A stretch of DNA of 18,953 nt from the NCBI GenBank assembly GCA_934670175.1, contig CAKUOX010000044.1, positions 1 to 18,953 of the forward strand, in the 5' to 3' direction. The notes below the pieces were generated by a model that worked only from the letters and a program-made list of their open reading frames with translations, made no database searches and was not told the DNA's origin. Source of the stretch: an uncultured Clostridia bacterium (GTDB taxonomy: Bacteria > Bacillota > Clostridia > Christensenellales > Aristaeellaceae). A program made the position numbers and the translations under genes. Below, one piece after another: positions 1 to 7,221 of the stretch (its first letter is position 1; each line of letters opens with the position of its first letter).

Positions 1-1245
1 GTGCTGCTGGATGTGGTGCATTCTCATGCCTGCCCAAATGAGGGCGAAGGGCTGAGCCGGCAGGACGGTACGGACGATCAGTATTTCCTGCCCGGCGAGC
101 GCGGCTGGCACAGCGCCTGGGGCACGCGCGTGTTCGACTATGCCCGCCACGAGGTGATCCACTTCCTGCTGTCCAACCTGAAATTCTGGCAGGAGGAGTA
201 CCACTTCGACGGCTTCCGCTTCGACGGCGTGACCTCGATGATTTATCAGGATCACGGTCTCGGCGCGAACTTTTCCAGCTACGACCAGTATTTCGGTCTC
301 AATACGAACGTGGACGCCATCACCTATCTGCAGCTGGCCAACGAGCTGGTGCACGCAGTGAATCCCTTCGCCGTGACCATCGCCGAGGATATGAGCGGCA
401 TGCCCGGCATGGCGCTGCCCATTCGCACCGGCGGCGTGGGCTTCGACTACCGTCTGTCTATGGGCGTGCCGGACTTCTGGATTCGCCTGCTGAAGGATTA
501 TCGCGACGAGGATTGGGACATGTACAAGCTCTGGTATGAGCTGACCACGCGCCGCCCGGGCGAAAAGAACATCGGCTATTGCGAATCGCACGATCAGGCG
601 CTGGTAGGCGATAAGACGCTGATCTTCCGCATGGCAGACGCCGAAATGTACACCGGCATGGATAAGGCCTACCATTCGCCGGTGATCGATCGCGCCGTGG
701 ATCTGCATAAGCTCATCCGCTTTTCGACGCTGGTGCTGGCCAGCGAGGGCTATCTGAACTTTATGGGCAATGAATTTGGACATCCGGAATGGATCGATTT
801 CCCGCGCGAGGGCAACGGCTGGAGCTATAAATACGCGCGCCGGCAATGGTCTCTGGCGGAAAACGGTTATCTGAAATATGAATGGCTGGAAAACTTCGAC
901 CGCGCCATGCTGAAATTTGCGCGCAAGTACCGCGTGCTCAGCAAGCCGCAGGCTGTGAGCCTCTGGATTGACCAGGAGCGCAAAATCATTTCCTTCGCCA
1001 AGGGGGATATGCTCTACCTGTTCAATTTCAACACCACGCAGTCGGTCACCAATTACTTCATGCACGCCCACATCACCGGCGAGGGCGGTTATCGCGCGAT
1101 ATTCAGCAGCGACGCCGCAGACTTCGGCGGACAGGAGCGCGTGAACATGAACTATATATACGAAACAAAGCCCGGCAAGCGTGGCGTAGGCTTCGAGGTA
1201 TACGCGCCCTGCCGCACCGCCATTGTGTTCCAGAAAGTCGAATAA
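1..1245 (+). CDS. glgB: 1,4-alpha-glucan branching enzyme, eukaryote-type GH13 (3' portion)
   Basis: This is the C-terminal 414 residues of a glycogen branching enzyme, which cuts alpha-1,4-glucan chains and re-attaches the piece through an alpha-1,6 bond. The gene is open at the window edge: the first codons give VLLDVVHSHA, which lies inside the catalytic barrel, so roughly 250-300 N-terminal residues (CBM48 and the start of GH13) lie outside. The expected GH13 residues are visible in order: nucleophile Asp75 in GFRFDGVTSM, acid/base Glu129 in TIAEDMSGMP, and Asp198 in ESHDQALVGDKT. GNEFGHPEWIDFPR follows, then a C-terminal beta-sandwich. The wording of these motifs matches the human/yeast GBE1 type (GH13 subfamily 8) rather than the E. 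coli GlgB type; that rests on my memory of the families, not a search. The gene is complete at the 3' end (TAA). No other glycogen gene is in view. Confidence 0.95.
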   Translation: MLLDVVHSHACPNEGEGLSRQDGTDDQYFLPGERGWHSAWGTRVFDYARHEVIHFLLSNLKFWQEEYHFDGFRFDGVTSMIYQDHGLGANFSSYDQYFGLNTNVDAITYLQLANELVHAVNPFAVTIAEDMSGMPGMALPIRTGGVGFDYRLSMGVPDFWIRLLKDYRDEDWDMYKLWYELTTRRPGEKNIGYCESHDQALVGDKTLIFRMADAEMYTGMDKAYHSPVIDRAVDLHKLIRFSTLVLASEGYLNFMGNEFGHPEWIDFPREGNGWSYKYARRQWSLAENGYLKYEWLENFDRAMLKFARKYRVLSKPQAVSLWIDQERKIISFAKGDMLYLFNFNTTQSVTNYFMHAHITGEGGYRAIFSSDAADFGGQERVNMNYIYETKPGKRGVGFEVYAPCRTAIVFQKVE

Positions 1246-1303
1246 ACGCAAGCCGCATGTCGCCAATTCTCCGGGATTCCGTGATGATCTGAAACGTATT
1301 CGC

Positions 1304-1332
1304 TTGCCTTTTTCCGCATATTCTATTATAAT
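1304..1332 (+). promoter_or_regulatory. Predicted promoter of the GNAT gene
   Basis: TTGCCT at 1304-1309 and TATAAT at 1327-1332 are separated by exactly 17 bp. Initiation near 1339 would leave a leader of about 30 nt before the GTG start. This suggests the acetyltransferase is transcribed separately from the branching enzyme. The same TTGCCT-N17-TATAAT layout recurs upstream of the DUF1292 gene. Confidence 0.7.
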
Positions 1333-1369
1333 ATTTTATAGTGAGTAAAAAAGCGGAGGTGGACAGCCT

Positions 1370-1804
1370 GTGAATATTACCATTCGAAAGTGTATGATCT
1401 CTGATGCGCCGCGCATTCGCGAGCTCAGCCGTCACCTGCTCGGCTTCGTTTATCCGGAGGATAAATTCGAAGCGAACATTCGCCGCCTGATGACGCGCGA
1501 AAGCAATCTGCTGCTCGTCGCAGAAAACAACGGCGCGATGCTCGGCTTCGCGCATGCCTGCGATTTTGATATTCTGTACGGCCCGCACCTGAAGATACTG
1601 CGCGCTATCGCCGTAGATGACCGATACCGCGGCTGCGGCGTGGGCAAAAGGCTGCTTGAAGCCGTGGAGGAATGGGCGCAGCGCACCGGCGCGTCCGGCG
1701 TGCGCATTTACAGCGGCACGGAGCGTACCGCCGCCATCGCGCTCTATAAGTCCTGCGGCTACGAATTTGTGAAGCCTGAAACCAAGTATAAAAAGGATTT
1801 CTAA
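1370..1804 (+). CDS. GNAT-family N-acetyltransferase
   Basis: A 144-residue single-domain GNAT protein that should transfer an acetyl group from acetyl-CoA to an amine; the substrate cannot be read from the sequence. The acetyl-CoA-binding motif A is RYRGCGVGKRLL (Arg85-Leu96), preceded by the beta-4 strand LRAIAVDD. The motif B region LYKSCGYEF (126-134) is typical of RimI-like and small-molecule GNATs. The start is GTG at 1370, chosen because a good AGCGGAGGTGG ribosome site lies just upstream and the fold begins at once (MNITIRKCMISDAPRI). The gene has its own promoter and is followed by a hairpin shared with the convergent engB. There is no signal peptide, so it is cytoplasmic. Confidence 0.9.
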   Translation: MNITIRKCMISDAPRIRELSRHLLGFVYPEDKFEANIRRLMTRESNLLLVAENNGAMLGFAHACDFDILYGPHLKILRAIAVDDRYRGCGVGKRLLEAVEEWAQRTGASGVRIYSGTERTAAIALYKSCGYEFVKPETKYKKDF

Positions 1805-1813
1805 GGATATGAA

Positions 1814-1857
1814 CGCGCTGCTCCGGCATGTTGAAAGCCGAAGCAGCGCGTCGCTTT
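1814..1857. terminator. Bidirectional intrinsic terminator between GNAT gene and engB
   Basis: CGCGCTGCTCCGG (1814-1826) pairs with CCGAAGCAGCGCG (1838-1850), giving a 13-bp stem with one G-U-type mismatch and an 11-nt loop. A T-rich stretch follows on the plus strand. It lies only 10 nt after the GNAT stop and 9 nt before the engB stop, so it probably ends both convergent transcripts. Confidence 0.75.
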
Positions 1858-1859
1858 AT

Positions 1860-2465
1860 TCAGTTTTCCTCCGCTTTCTGCGGCGGCGCAAGCAATTCGC
1901 CTATCCTGTCTGCAAGCGTATCCAGACCGGTTCGATCCTGCGACGAACAGGCCAGCACCTCCCAAGGCTGAACCGCCAGCGTACGGCAGATCAGCTGGAT
2001 CGCGCGGGCGCGCTGCGCCTTGGACAGCTTGTCTGCCTTGGTGGCGATCACTGAAAACGGAATTTCATAATGACGCAGATATTCCGTCATCATCTGATCC
2101 TCCTGCGTCGGCTGGTGACGTATATCCACCAGATGGAACACATGCCGCAGATTTTCCGAGCCCGTCAGAAAGCCCTCAATCATGCTCGCCCATTTCTGCT
2201 GCTCGCTCTTGGGCGCGCGCGCAAAGCCGTAGCCCGGCAGATCTACCAGCAAAAACGCTTCGTTTATCAGATAATAGTTGATCAACCGCGTCTTGCCCGG
2301 CTCGGATGAGGTTCGAGCGAGCTTGGAATTGCGGGTCAGCCCGTTGATCAGCGAGGACTTCCCCACATTTGATTTTCCGGCCATCGCAATTTCCGGCATT
2401 CCCTGCTGCGGGAACGCTGAAAACGCGCTCTGCGACAGCAGAAATTTTGCTTTTTTGATGGTCAT
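1860..2465 (-). CDS. engB: Ribosome biogenesis GTPase EngB (YsxC/YihA)
   Basis: A 201-residue GTPase of the TrmE-Era-EngA-EngB family, involved in assembly of the large ribosomal subunit in bacteria. All G motifs are visible: G1 GKSNVGKS (30-37), a G2-region Thr in PGKTR, G3 DLPG (75-78) in the family signature DLPGYGFA, G4 TKAD (142-145) and G5 SSQDRTG (174-180). Length matches the family. The start codon overlaps the lon stop as ATGA, so translation is probably coupled to lon. The lon-engB order is a known Firmicute arrangement (lonA-ysxC in Bacillus subtilis). The 3' end runs into the shared hairpin at 1814-1850. Confidence 0.97.
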   Translation of the reverse strand: MTIKKAKFLLSQSAFSAFPQQGMPEIAMAGKSNVGKSSLINGLTRNSKLARTSSEPGKTRLINYYLINEAFLLVDLPGYGFARAPKSEQQKWASMIEGFLTGSENLRHVFHLVDIRHQPTQEDQMMTEYLRHYEIPFSVIATKADKLSKAQRARAIQLICRTLAVQPWEVLACSSQDRTGLDTLADRIGELLAPPQKAEEN

Positions 2466-4825
2466 ATCGCCAATCTCACCTTTTTCAAATCCTTTTTTTC
2501 GGGCAGAACCTGCCTGAGTGCATCGTCCACACTGTCGATCAGCGTGATCTCCATGCGCTCGAGGATCTTCGGATCGATCTTCTCCAGATCCTTTTCGTTT
2601 TCACGCGGCAGCAGGATATGCTTGACGTTCATGCGATACGCCGCCAGCAGCTTTTCGCGTACGCCGCCGATGGGCAGCGCCTTGCCGTGCAGCGTGACCT
2701 CGCCGGTCATGGCAATATCCCCGCGCGCAGGCAGGCCCGCAATCGCACTCAATATCGCGCAGCTCAGCGCAATGCCCGCCGAGGGGCCGTCCTTGGGCAC
2801 CGCCCCCTCTGGCACATGAACGTGCAGGTCGTGCTTTTCGAAGAAATCCGGCGCCACGCCGTATTCGCCGGCGCGCACGCGCGCTACCGAGCGGGCGATC
2901 CGCGCAGACTCGCGCATCACGTCGCCAAGATTCCCCGTCAGCTCCAGATTGCCCTTGCCGTCCATCGCCAGCGCTTCCACAGGCATCAGCTCGCCGCCGA
3001 CGCTCGTCCATGCCAGTCCGTTCACGACGCCGACCTCAGCCTGCGCCGCACCCGGCTGCCGAATAAACCTGCGCGGCCCCAGATACTGATTCAGATCCGC
3101 CTCGCGCAGCGAAATGACCTTCTTCTCAGGATTCTCAATAAACGCCAGCGCCGCTCTGCGGCAGATTTTTTCGATATTGCGCCTGAGCGTGCGCACGCCC
3201 GCCTCGCGGGTATAGCCGTCGATGACCTCAGCCATCACGCCCTCGGATATGCGCAGCGCGCCCTTCTTCAGGCCGTGCGCCTGCACCTCTGCGGGCAGCA
3301 GATAGCGCCGCGCGATCTGCACCTTTTCCTCCTGCGTGTAGCTCGGCACCTCGATGACCTCCATGCGGTCGAGCAGCGCCCGATCGATGGGCTCGGTGGA
3401 ATTGGCGGTGGTGATGAACAGCACGTCGGACAGGTCGAACGCAGCTTCGATATAGTGATCCCGAAAGCCGCTGTTCTGCTCCGGATCCAATGCCTCCAGC
3501 AGCGCCGCCGCAGGGTCGCCGCGCATGTCGCTGGCGATCTTATCGATCTCATCCAGCAGGAACACGGGGTTCATGCTTCCGCTGCGATTGATGCCGGAAA
3601 TGATGCGTCCGGGCATCGCGCCCACATAGGTCTTGCGGTGGCCGCGAATCTCGGCTTCATCGTGCACGCCGCCCAGGGACATTTGCGTGAATTTGCGGCC
3701 CAGCGCACGGGCGATCGATTTTGCAATGGACGTTTTGCCCACACCAGGCGGGCCGACCAGGCAGATGATCGGGCTCTTCAGGCCGTCCGTGCTCTTGCGC
3801 ACGGCAAGGTATTCGATCAGCCTGTCCTTTACCTCCTTGAGGCCATAGTGATCTGCATCCAGTATGCGGCGCGCGCGCTGAATATCAATATCAGACGCAT
3901 CGCGCACGCCCCATGGCAGCTCCAGCATGTATTCGATATAATTCTGGCTGACGCTGGATTCGGGCGACTGCGCCGCCGTACGCGCAAGGCGCTTGATTTC
4001 GCGCTTGACCTTTTCGCGCGCCTCGTCCGGCATTTTGGATTCGGCGAGCTTGCGGCGGTATTCCGCAATTTCCTCGTCCTCATCCTCGCCCAGCTCATCC
4101 TCTATGGCATGGATCTGCTCGCGCAGGTAGTATTCATGGTTGTTGCGATCCATCGCTTCGCGCACGCGCTGCTGTATCTTCTCCTCCAGCATCTGCAGGC
4201 TGATTTCGCGCCCGAGCAGCTGCGCGGTCATTTCGAGGCGCTGACGCACGTCGAAGCATTCCAGAACCTGCTGCTTGGCGGCAAGATCGCTGATGAGCGC
4301 GCTGGTCACGATGTCACAGAGCACGCCCGGGCGCTTTTCGCCCTCGATGCTCTGCAAAAATTCATTCATCGACATATCGCGCTGCTTCACGACCTGCCTG
4401 GAAAGCGTCACGATCGAGCGCATATAGGCCAGCGCTTCAACATCCGCCGCCTGTCCCTCTGCCGCAGCCGCTTCCGAGACCGCGCAGGCCTCGTCGTAAT
4501 TCGCGCCGGACTCCACATCCACCAACAGGGCGCGGATCTCGCCCTGAAGCATCAGCCGGAGCGTCTGATCGGGCATGGGCATGATCTGCCGAATGGTGGC
4601 GATGGCGCCCACGGTGTACAGATCCTCCAGTGCCGGATGGTCCACCGTCGCGTCCCGCTGTGCGACCACCAGCAGCCGGTGGTCGCCGCTCATCGCCGCC
4701 TCGACGGCTGCGACGGAGCGATCGCGACCCGCGTCGAGCGTGATCACGCAGCCCGGGAAGACCGCCAGCCCGCGCAGGGGCAGCAGCGGCAGCTTTATTT
4801 TGTTCTTATCAAGCCTGGACTTCAA
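2462..4825 (-). CDS. lon: ATP-dependent endopeptidase Lon (LonA type)
   Basis: A 787-residue cytosolic AAA+ serine protease that degrades misfolded and regulatory proteins. Order of parts: N-terminal LON substrate-binding domain (about 10-205, opening KLPLLPLRGLAVFPG), coiled-coil/helical region (about 210-310), and AAA+ module with Walker A GPPGVGKT (358-365) and Walker B FLLDEID (422-428). The sensor/lid region follows, then the protease domain with catalytic Ser682 in PKDGPSAG and Lys725 in GVREKL. Full length for the family with nothing missing. The start is TTG at 4825-4823: a TCCTCC complement (GGAGGA) at 4834-4839 sits 8 nt upstream, and the protein begins where LonA proteins normally begin. 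It is first in an operon with engB (ATGA overlap). No CIRCE or CtsR heat-shock operator was recognised upstream. Confidence 0.97.
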   Translation of the reverse strand: MKSRLDKNKIKLPLLPLRGLAVFPGCVITLDAGRDRSVAAVEAAMSGDHRLLVVAQRDATVDHPALEDLYTVGAIATIRQIMPMPDQTLRLMLQGEIRALLVDVESGANYDEACAVSEAAAAEGQAADVEALAYMRSIVTLSRQVVKQRDMSMNEFLQSIEGEKRPGVLCDIVTSALISDLAAKQQVLECFDVRQRLEMTAQLLGREISLQMLEEKIQQRVREAMDRNNHEYYLREQIHAIEDELGEDEDEEIAEYRRKLAESKMPDEAREKVKREIKRLARTAAQSPESSVSQNYIEYMLELPWGVRDASDIDIQRARRILDADHYGLKEVKDRLIEYLAVRKSTDGLKSPIICLVGPPGVGKTSIAKSIARALGRKFTQMSLGGVHDEAEIRGHRKTYVGAMPGRIISGINRSGSMNPVFLLDEIDKIASDMRGDPAAALLEALDPEQNSGFRDHYIEAAFDLSDVLFITTANSTEPIDRALLDRMEVIEVPSYTQEEKVQIARRYLLPAEVQAHGLKKGALRISEGVMAEVIDGYTREAGVRTLRRNIEKICRRAALAFIENPEKKVISLREADLNQYLGPRRFIRQPGAAQAEVGVVNGLAWTSVGGELMPVEALAMDGKGNLELTGNLGDVMRESARIARSVARVRAGEYGVAPDFFEKHDLHVHVPEGAVPKDGPSAGIALSCAILSAIAGLPARGDIAMTGEVTLHGKALPIGGVREKLLAAYRMNVKHILLPRENEKDLEKIDPKILERMEITLIDSVDDALRQVLPEKKDLKKVRLAI

Positions 4826-4858
4826 TGCGCTGTTCCTCCAAATAGTTGCTATGTGCTT

Positions 4859-4886
4859 ATTATATATGACGTATGTAAAAAATCAA
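4859..4886 (-). promoter_or_regulatory. Predicted promoter of lon-engB
   Basis: On the minus strand, TTGATT (4886-4881) and TATAAT (4864-4859) are separated by 16 bp. The -10 is about 25 nt upstream of the ribosome site of the TTG-initiated lon gene. The pattern is housekeeping sigma-A-like. Confidence 0.6.
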
Positions 4887-5073
4887 GCTGAAACGCGCTG
4901 GTGTTTTCTTGGATTGTTACAAGCTTTTGCCGAATCCGCACGAGAATTGTCGACGGCTCTTTTTTCGGTGTTCGCGCTTCCGTCCCTGGCAGACGCGGCC
5001 AGCAAGTCTGCGCGCATGTCGGACGCCCGGCAAGCGCTGCCATTTGGACTGCATTTCCGGTTTTGCCTATTTA
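4887..5073. other. Gene-free stretch between lon and the DUF1292 gene
   Basis: About 190 bp lie between the lon promoter and the terminator of the next gene. Short open frames here have no ribosome site and no recognisable protein. I see no repeat, riboswitch or heat-shock operator. A hexa-T run near 4969-4974 lacks a convincing stem. Confidence 0.5.
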
Positions 5074-5112
5074 AAAAAGCGGATCGCCGCGTAAAGTGGC
5101 AACCCGCTTTTT
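5074..5112 (-). terminator. Intrinsic terminator of the DUF1292 gene
   Basis: On the minus strand AAAAAGCGG pairs with CCGCTTTTT. The stem continues inward with GTTGCC against GGCGAT (two G-U pairs), giving about 15 bp around a 9-nt loop and ending in a U run. It lies 12 nt downstream of the DUF1292 stop. It also isolates lon from upstream transcription. Confidence 0.85.
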
Positions 5113-5124
5113 CATGAAAAGCCC

Positions 5125-5481
5125 TTATTCGTCCTCTTCCTCGTCCACATCGTCGATCTCGATCTCTTCGCCAAATTCGGCTTCTTCCTCATCGAAATCG
5201 GAATTCTGGATAATGTCGATCAGCTTTTCAGCAAGCGCCTCTTCAACGGGCACAAACTCTTCCATATCGTCGCCCGCATCCACGACCTGCATCACAAACG
5301 CCTCGCGCGGGCTGTCGCAGCCCTCGCAGGACTCGGATTCGCAATCCGAACACTTATCATCACCGAGCTCCGCCAGAAGCGCATATTCCTTTCCATCATA
5401 GAAAAGATAATCCAGCACTTCCATGGTCAGTTCATTGCCCTGATCGTCCTCAAATACGACGAGATCTCTTTCTTCTTCCAT
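5125..5481 (-). CDS. DUF1292 family acidic protein with a four-cysteine cluster
   Basis: A 118-residue, strongly acidic cytoplasmic protein. The core (ERDLVVFEDDQGNELTMEVLDYLFYDGKEYALL) and the later FVPVEEALAEKLIDII match the DUF1292/YrzB-like family of Firmicutes, whose function is unknown. Between them sits an insertion with Cys44, Cys47, Cys52 and Cys55 (C-x2-C-x4-C-x2-C), a plausible metal-binding knuckle. The tail (98-118) is almost entirely Asp/Glu. The start was set at ATG 5481-5479, where AAAAAGGAG lies about 9 nt upstream; the reading frame is open for 32 more codons upstream, but that region contains the promoter and terminator. Transcribed from its own promoter (5533-5561) and ended by the hairpin at 5074-5112. 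Confidence 0.85.
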   Translation of the reverse strand: MEEERDLVVFEDDQGNELTMEVLDYLFYDGKEYALLAELGDDKCSDCESESCEGCDSPREAFVMQVVDAGDDMEEFVPVEEALAEKLIDIIQNSDFDEEEAEFGEEIEIDDVDEEEDE

Positions 5482-5532
5482 TGCCGAGCTCCTTTTTATT
5501 CCCCCATATTTCAGTAACAACTGATGCGCATT

Positions 5533-5561
5533 ATTATAACGCAAAGCGTGCGAAAAGGCAA
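5533..5561 (-). promoter_or_regulatory. Predicted promoter of the DUF1292 gene
   Basis: On the minus strand TTGCCT (5561-5556) and TATAAT (5538-5533) are separated by 17 bp. The -35 element lies inside the terminator hairpin of the upstream operon, so the two elements share DNA. Confidence 0.75.
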
Positions 5562-5575
5562 GCCCTTCCGCACGC
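5539..5575 (-). terminator. Terminator hairpin of the ECF sigma operon
   Basis: On the minus strand GCGTGCGGAAGG pairs with CCTTTTCGCACGC (5575-5546) with one bulged T and a 5-nt GCTTG loop, followed by a short TTTGCGTT tail. It starts 8 nt after the DUF896 stop. The stem is strong but the U tract is weak, so some read-through into the DUF1292 gene is possible. Confidence 0.65.
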
Positions 5576-5582
5576 AAGATAC

Positions 5583-5801
5583 TTATTTGTCCCTCTTTTT
5601 CGCCGCATCGCGAAATGGAACGCGCGTTCCATCCGGATACTGCACCACGGTATTGTCCAGCTGAGCGCGCATCTGCCCGCGAAACGCAGTCAGATAGGCG
5701 GCGCGCAGCCGATGCCGTTCATCCATTTCCGCTTCGGTCAGCGCGCGCTCGCGCGAAAGCTGCGTCAGCTCGCTGATGCGCCGAATGCTGCGATCATCCA
5801 T
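5583..5801 (-). CDS. DUF896 (YnzC/UPF0291-like) small protein
   Basis: A 72-residue soluble protein of the DUF896 family. The helical hairpin (DRSIRRISELTQLSRERALTEAE, then MDERHRLRAAYLTAFRGQMRAQLDN) and the following conserved tail (YPDGTRVPF) match this family well. DUF896 proteins such as B. subtilis YnzC are small helical-hairpin proteins of unclear role. The ATG start overlaps the stop of the SIMPL gene (TGATG), and its GGAGGA ribosome site is inside that gene, so the two are translationally linked. It is the last gene of the sigma/anti-sigma operon. Whether it belongs functionally to that regulatory set or is a passenger is unknown. Confidence 0.9.
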   Translation of the reverse strand: MDDRSIRRISELTQLSRERALTEAEMDERHRLRAAYLTAFRGQMRAQLDNTVVQYPDGTRVPFRDAAKKRDK

Positions 5802-6496
5802 CAGTTCTTGTCCTCCAGAGCATAGCAGACCTGCACCTGCACCGAAACGTTCACCTTCGACGGGTACACGGAAGTGCCCGCGCCGGCGTCTGCAATGTCC
5901 TTGGCAGCAAAGCCCTCGGTGTTGTAATAGGAATCGCTGTTGTTCTCCTCAATGCTCACGATGTCGCCCAGCTTCATGCCCGCCGCCTCGGCCAGCACGT
6001 TCGCCTTCTTCTCGGCGTCCGCTACGGCCAGGCGCAGCGCCTCATCGCGCGCCTCGCTGTTATCCTTCACGGCGAAGGTGATGGAATCAAAGCTGTTCGC
6101 GCCCGCGGCAAAGGCCACGTCGATATAGCTGCCCACGGCGTCCACATCGTCGATCGTCAGCTTCAGGCCGCTGTTGACGTTGTAGCCGATGATCTCGTTG
6201 CTGTTATCGCCGGAATAATCATACTGGGGCGAAATGTAGAGATAATCCGTGGAAATGCAGTCCTTCGGCAGGCCGCTTTCCACCAGCGCCGCGCAGATTG
6301 AGTCGATGCTCGTGTTGGCCTGCTGCATCACCGTGGAAACATCCGAATCGCTGATCGAAATGCCCAGCGTGACATAGGCCATATCCGCCGCCAGGTTCAC
6401 CTGTCCGCCGCCGCTGACCGTGATCGCGCCCTCGGCGAGCGCACCCGCAGAAAGCGTCATCAAGACCGTCAGAATGATCGCCAACAATTTCTTCAT
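5801..6496 (-). CDS. Secreted SIMPL-domain (DUF541) protein
   Basis: A 231-residue exported protein. The first 21 residues form a type-I signal peptide (MKK, then a hydrophobic run to AGALA, cleaved before Glu22), with no lipobox cysteine. The rest is one SIMPL/DUF541 domain, recognisable from ITVSGGGQVNLAADMAYVTLGIS near the N-terminus, the central DYLYISPQYDY strand, and the helix ARDEALRLAVADAEKKANVLAEAAGMKLGDIVSIEE. SIMPL proteins (E. coli YggE, Brucella BP26) form oligomers and are linked to stress or envelope phenotypes, but their biochemical activity is not established. It lies 21 nt after the anti-sigma factor and overlaps the DUF896 gene. AGGAGG sits 9-10 nt upstream of the ATG. The likely role is an envelope-stress output or partner of the adjacent sigma system; that is inference. 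Confidence 0.93.
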   Translation of the reverse strand: MKKLLAIILTVLMTLSAGALAEGAITVSGGGQVNLAADMAYVTLGISISDSDVSTVMQQANTSIDSICAALVESGLPKDCISTDYLYISPQYDYSGDNSNEIIGYNVNSGLKLTIDDVDAVGSYIDVAFAAGANSFDSITFAVKDNSEARDEALRLAVADAEKKANVLAEAAGMKLGDIVSIEENNSDSYYNTEGFAAKDIADAGAGTSVYPSKVNVSVQVQVCYALEDKN

Positions 6497-6517
6497 AGCG
6501 TTTAGTCCTCCTGGAAT

Positions 6518-7189
6518 TTATTCCGCGATGAATTGAATGTAGATGATCGCGCGTTCCGCAGCGTTATCGCCCGCTTCGGAATCGAGCTCTTCGCCGATCC
6601 GGCTCGAAGCCTGCAGAAATTCATCCAGATACTGGCTGGAAAGCACTACCCGATAGACGCCCTGCTCCTGCTGCTCCACCGTGCCGCCGTATTCGTCGGC
6701 CAGTGCGCTGAGCGTCTGCACCGCAGCCTCCGTATCCGCCGTGCGGATCTTCTTCCAGACGGAATACGAATTATCGTCTACCTCGGCGCTTTCGGCGCTT
6801 ACGCCGTCACGCTCGATCAGACCGGCCGCCTGCAGCGCTATCGGAGCGGGCTTGTTGGCAGCGTCGCTGCCATTTTTCAGGAACAGACCGCAGCCGATGA
6901 CCAGCACCAGCGCCGCCGCCGCATAGGAAACAAAGCGCACGCGCCTGCGGACAATTTTGCGTCCGGCTTCCGCCTTCACCGCTTTACGCCACGCGGCCTG
7001 CGCTTCGAGCGGCGCGACAATACCGTCGTCCATGCCGTCGAGCAGCTCCTTTAAGTATTTGGCTTCCCTGAATTTCTGAGCGCAATCCGCGCATGCAGCC
7101 GCATGCGCCCGCAATTCACGTTCCTCCTGCGGGCTGAGTTCGCCGTCGATATACCGATCTATCAGACCATTTACCGTTTCACAGCTCAT
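6518..7189 (-). CDS. Zinc-type transmembrane anti-sigma factor
   Basis: A 223-residue single-pass membrane protein. Residues 1-40 form a zf-HC2/ZAS anti-sigma domain: Cys3, then His29-x3-Cys33-x2-Cys36, which would hold the partner sigma factor inactive. A basic stretch (RKIVRRRVRF) precedes one membrane helix at about 86-104 (VSYAAAALVLVIGCGLFL). The outer part (about 105-223) ends in a region that resembles the DUF4349 fold (VYRVVLSSQYLDEFLQASSRIGEEL), perhaps a sensor; that assignment is tentative. The gene follows the ECF sigma gene by 32 nt and has an AGGAGG site. A classic sigma/anti-sigma pair; regulated proteolysis or metal/redox sensing through the zinc centre are both possible. Confidence 0.9.
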   Translation of the reverse strand: MSCETVNGLIDRYIDGELSPQEERELRAHAAACADCAQKFREAKYLKELLDGMDDGIVAPLEAQAAWRKAVKAEAGRKIVRRRVRFVSYAAAALVLVIGCGLFLKNGSDAANKPAPIALQAAGLIERDGVSAESAEVDDNSYSVWKKIRTADTEAAVQTLSALADEYGGTVEQQEQGVYRVVLSSQYLDEFLQASSRIGEELDSEAGDNAAERAIIYIQFIAE

Positions 7190-7221
7190 GCCGCATGCCT
7201 CCTTTTCTTCATCGCTATGGC

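Noticed and set aside
1246..1315. Possible terminator after the branching enzyme (GCAAGC...GCTTGC followed by CTTTTT)
   Set aside because: Only a 6-bp stem with a loop of about 45 nt, and the T run is part of the next gene's promoter spacer; too weak to call.
2618..4891. A 757-codon open frame on the plus strand
   Set aside because: It is antisense to lon, reads as Arg/His/Ala-rich text without any domain, has no ribosome site, and is expected from the GC-rich third positions of lon.
4841..5073. Possible heat-shock operator (CIRCE or CtsR) upstream of lon
   Set aside because: Neither the CIRCE inverted repeat nor the tandem CtsR heptad could be found by reading either strand.
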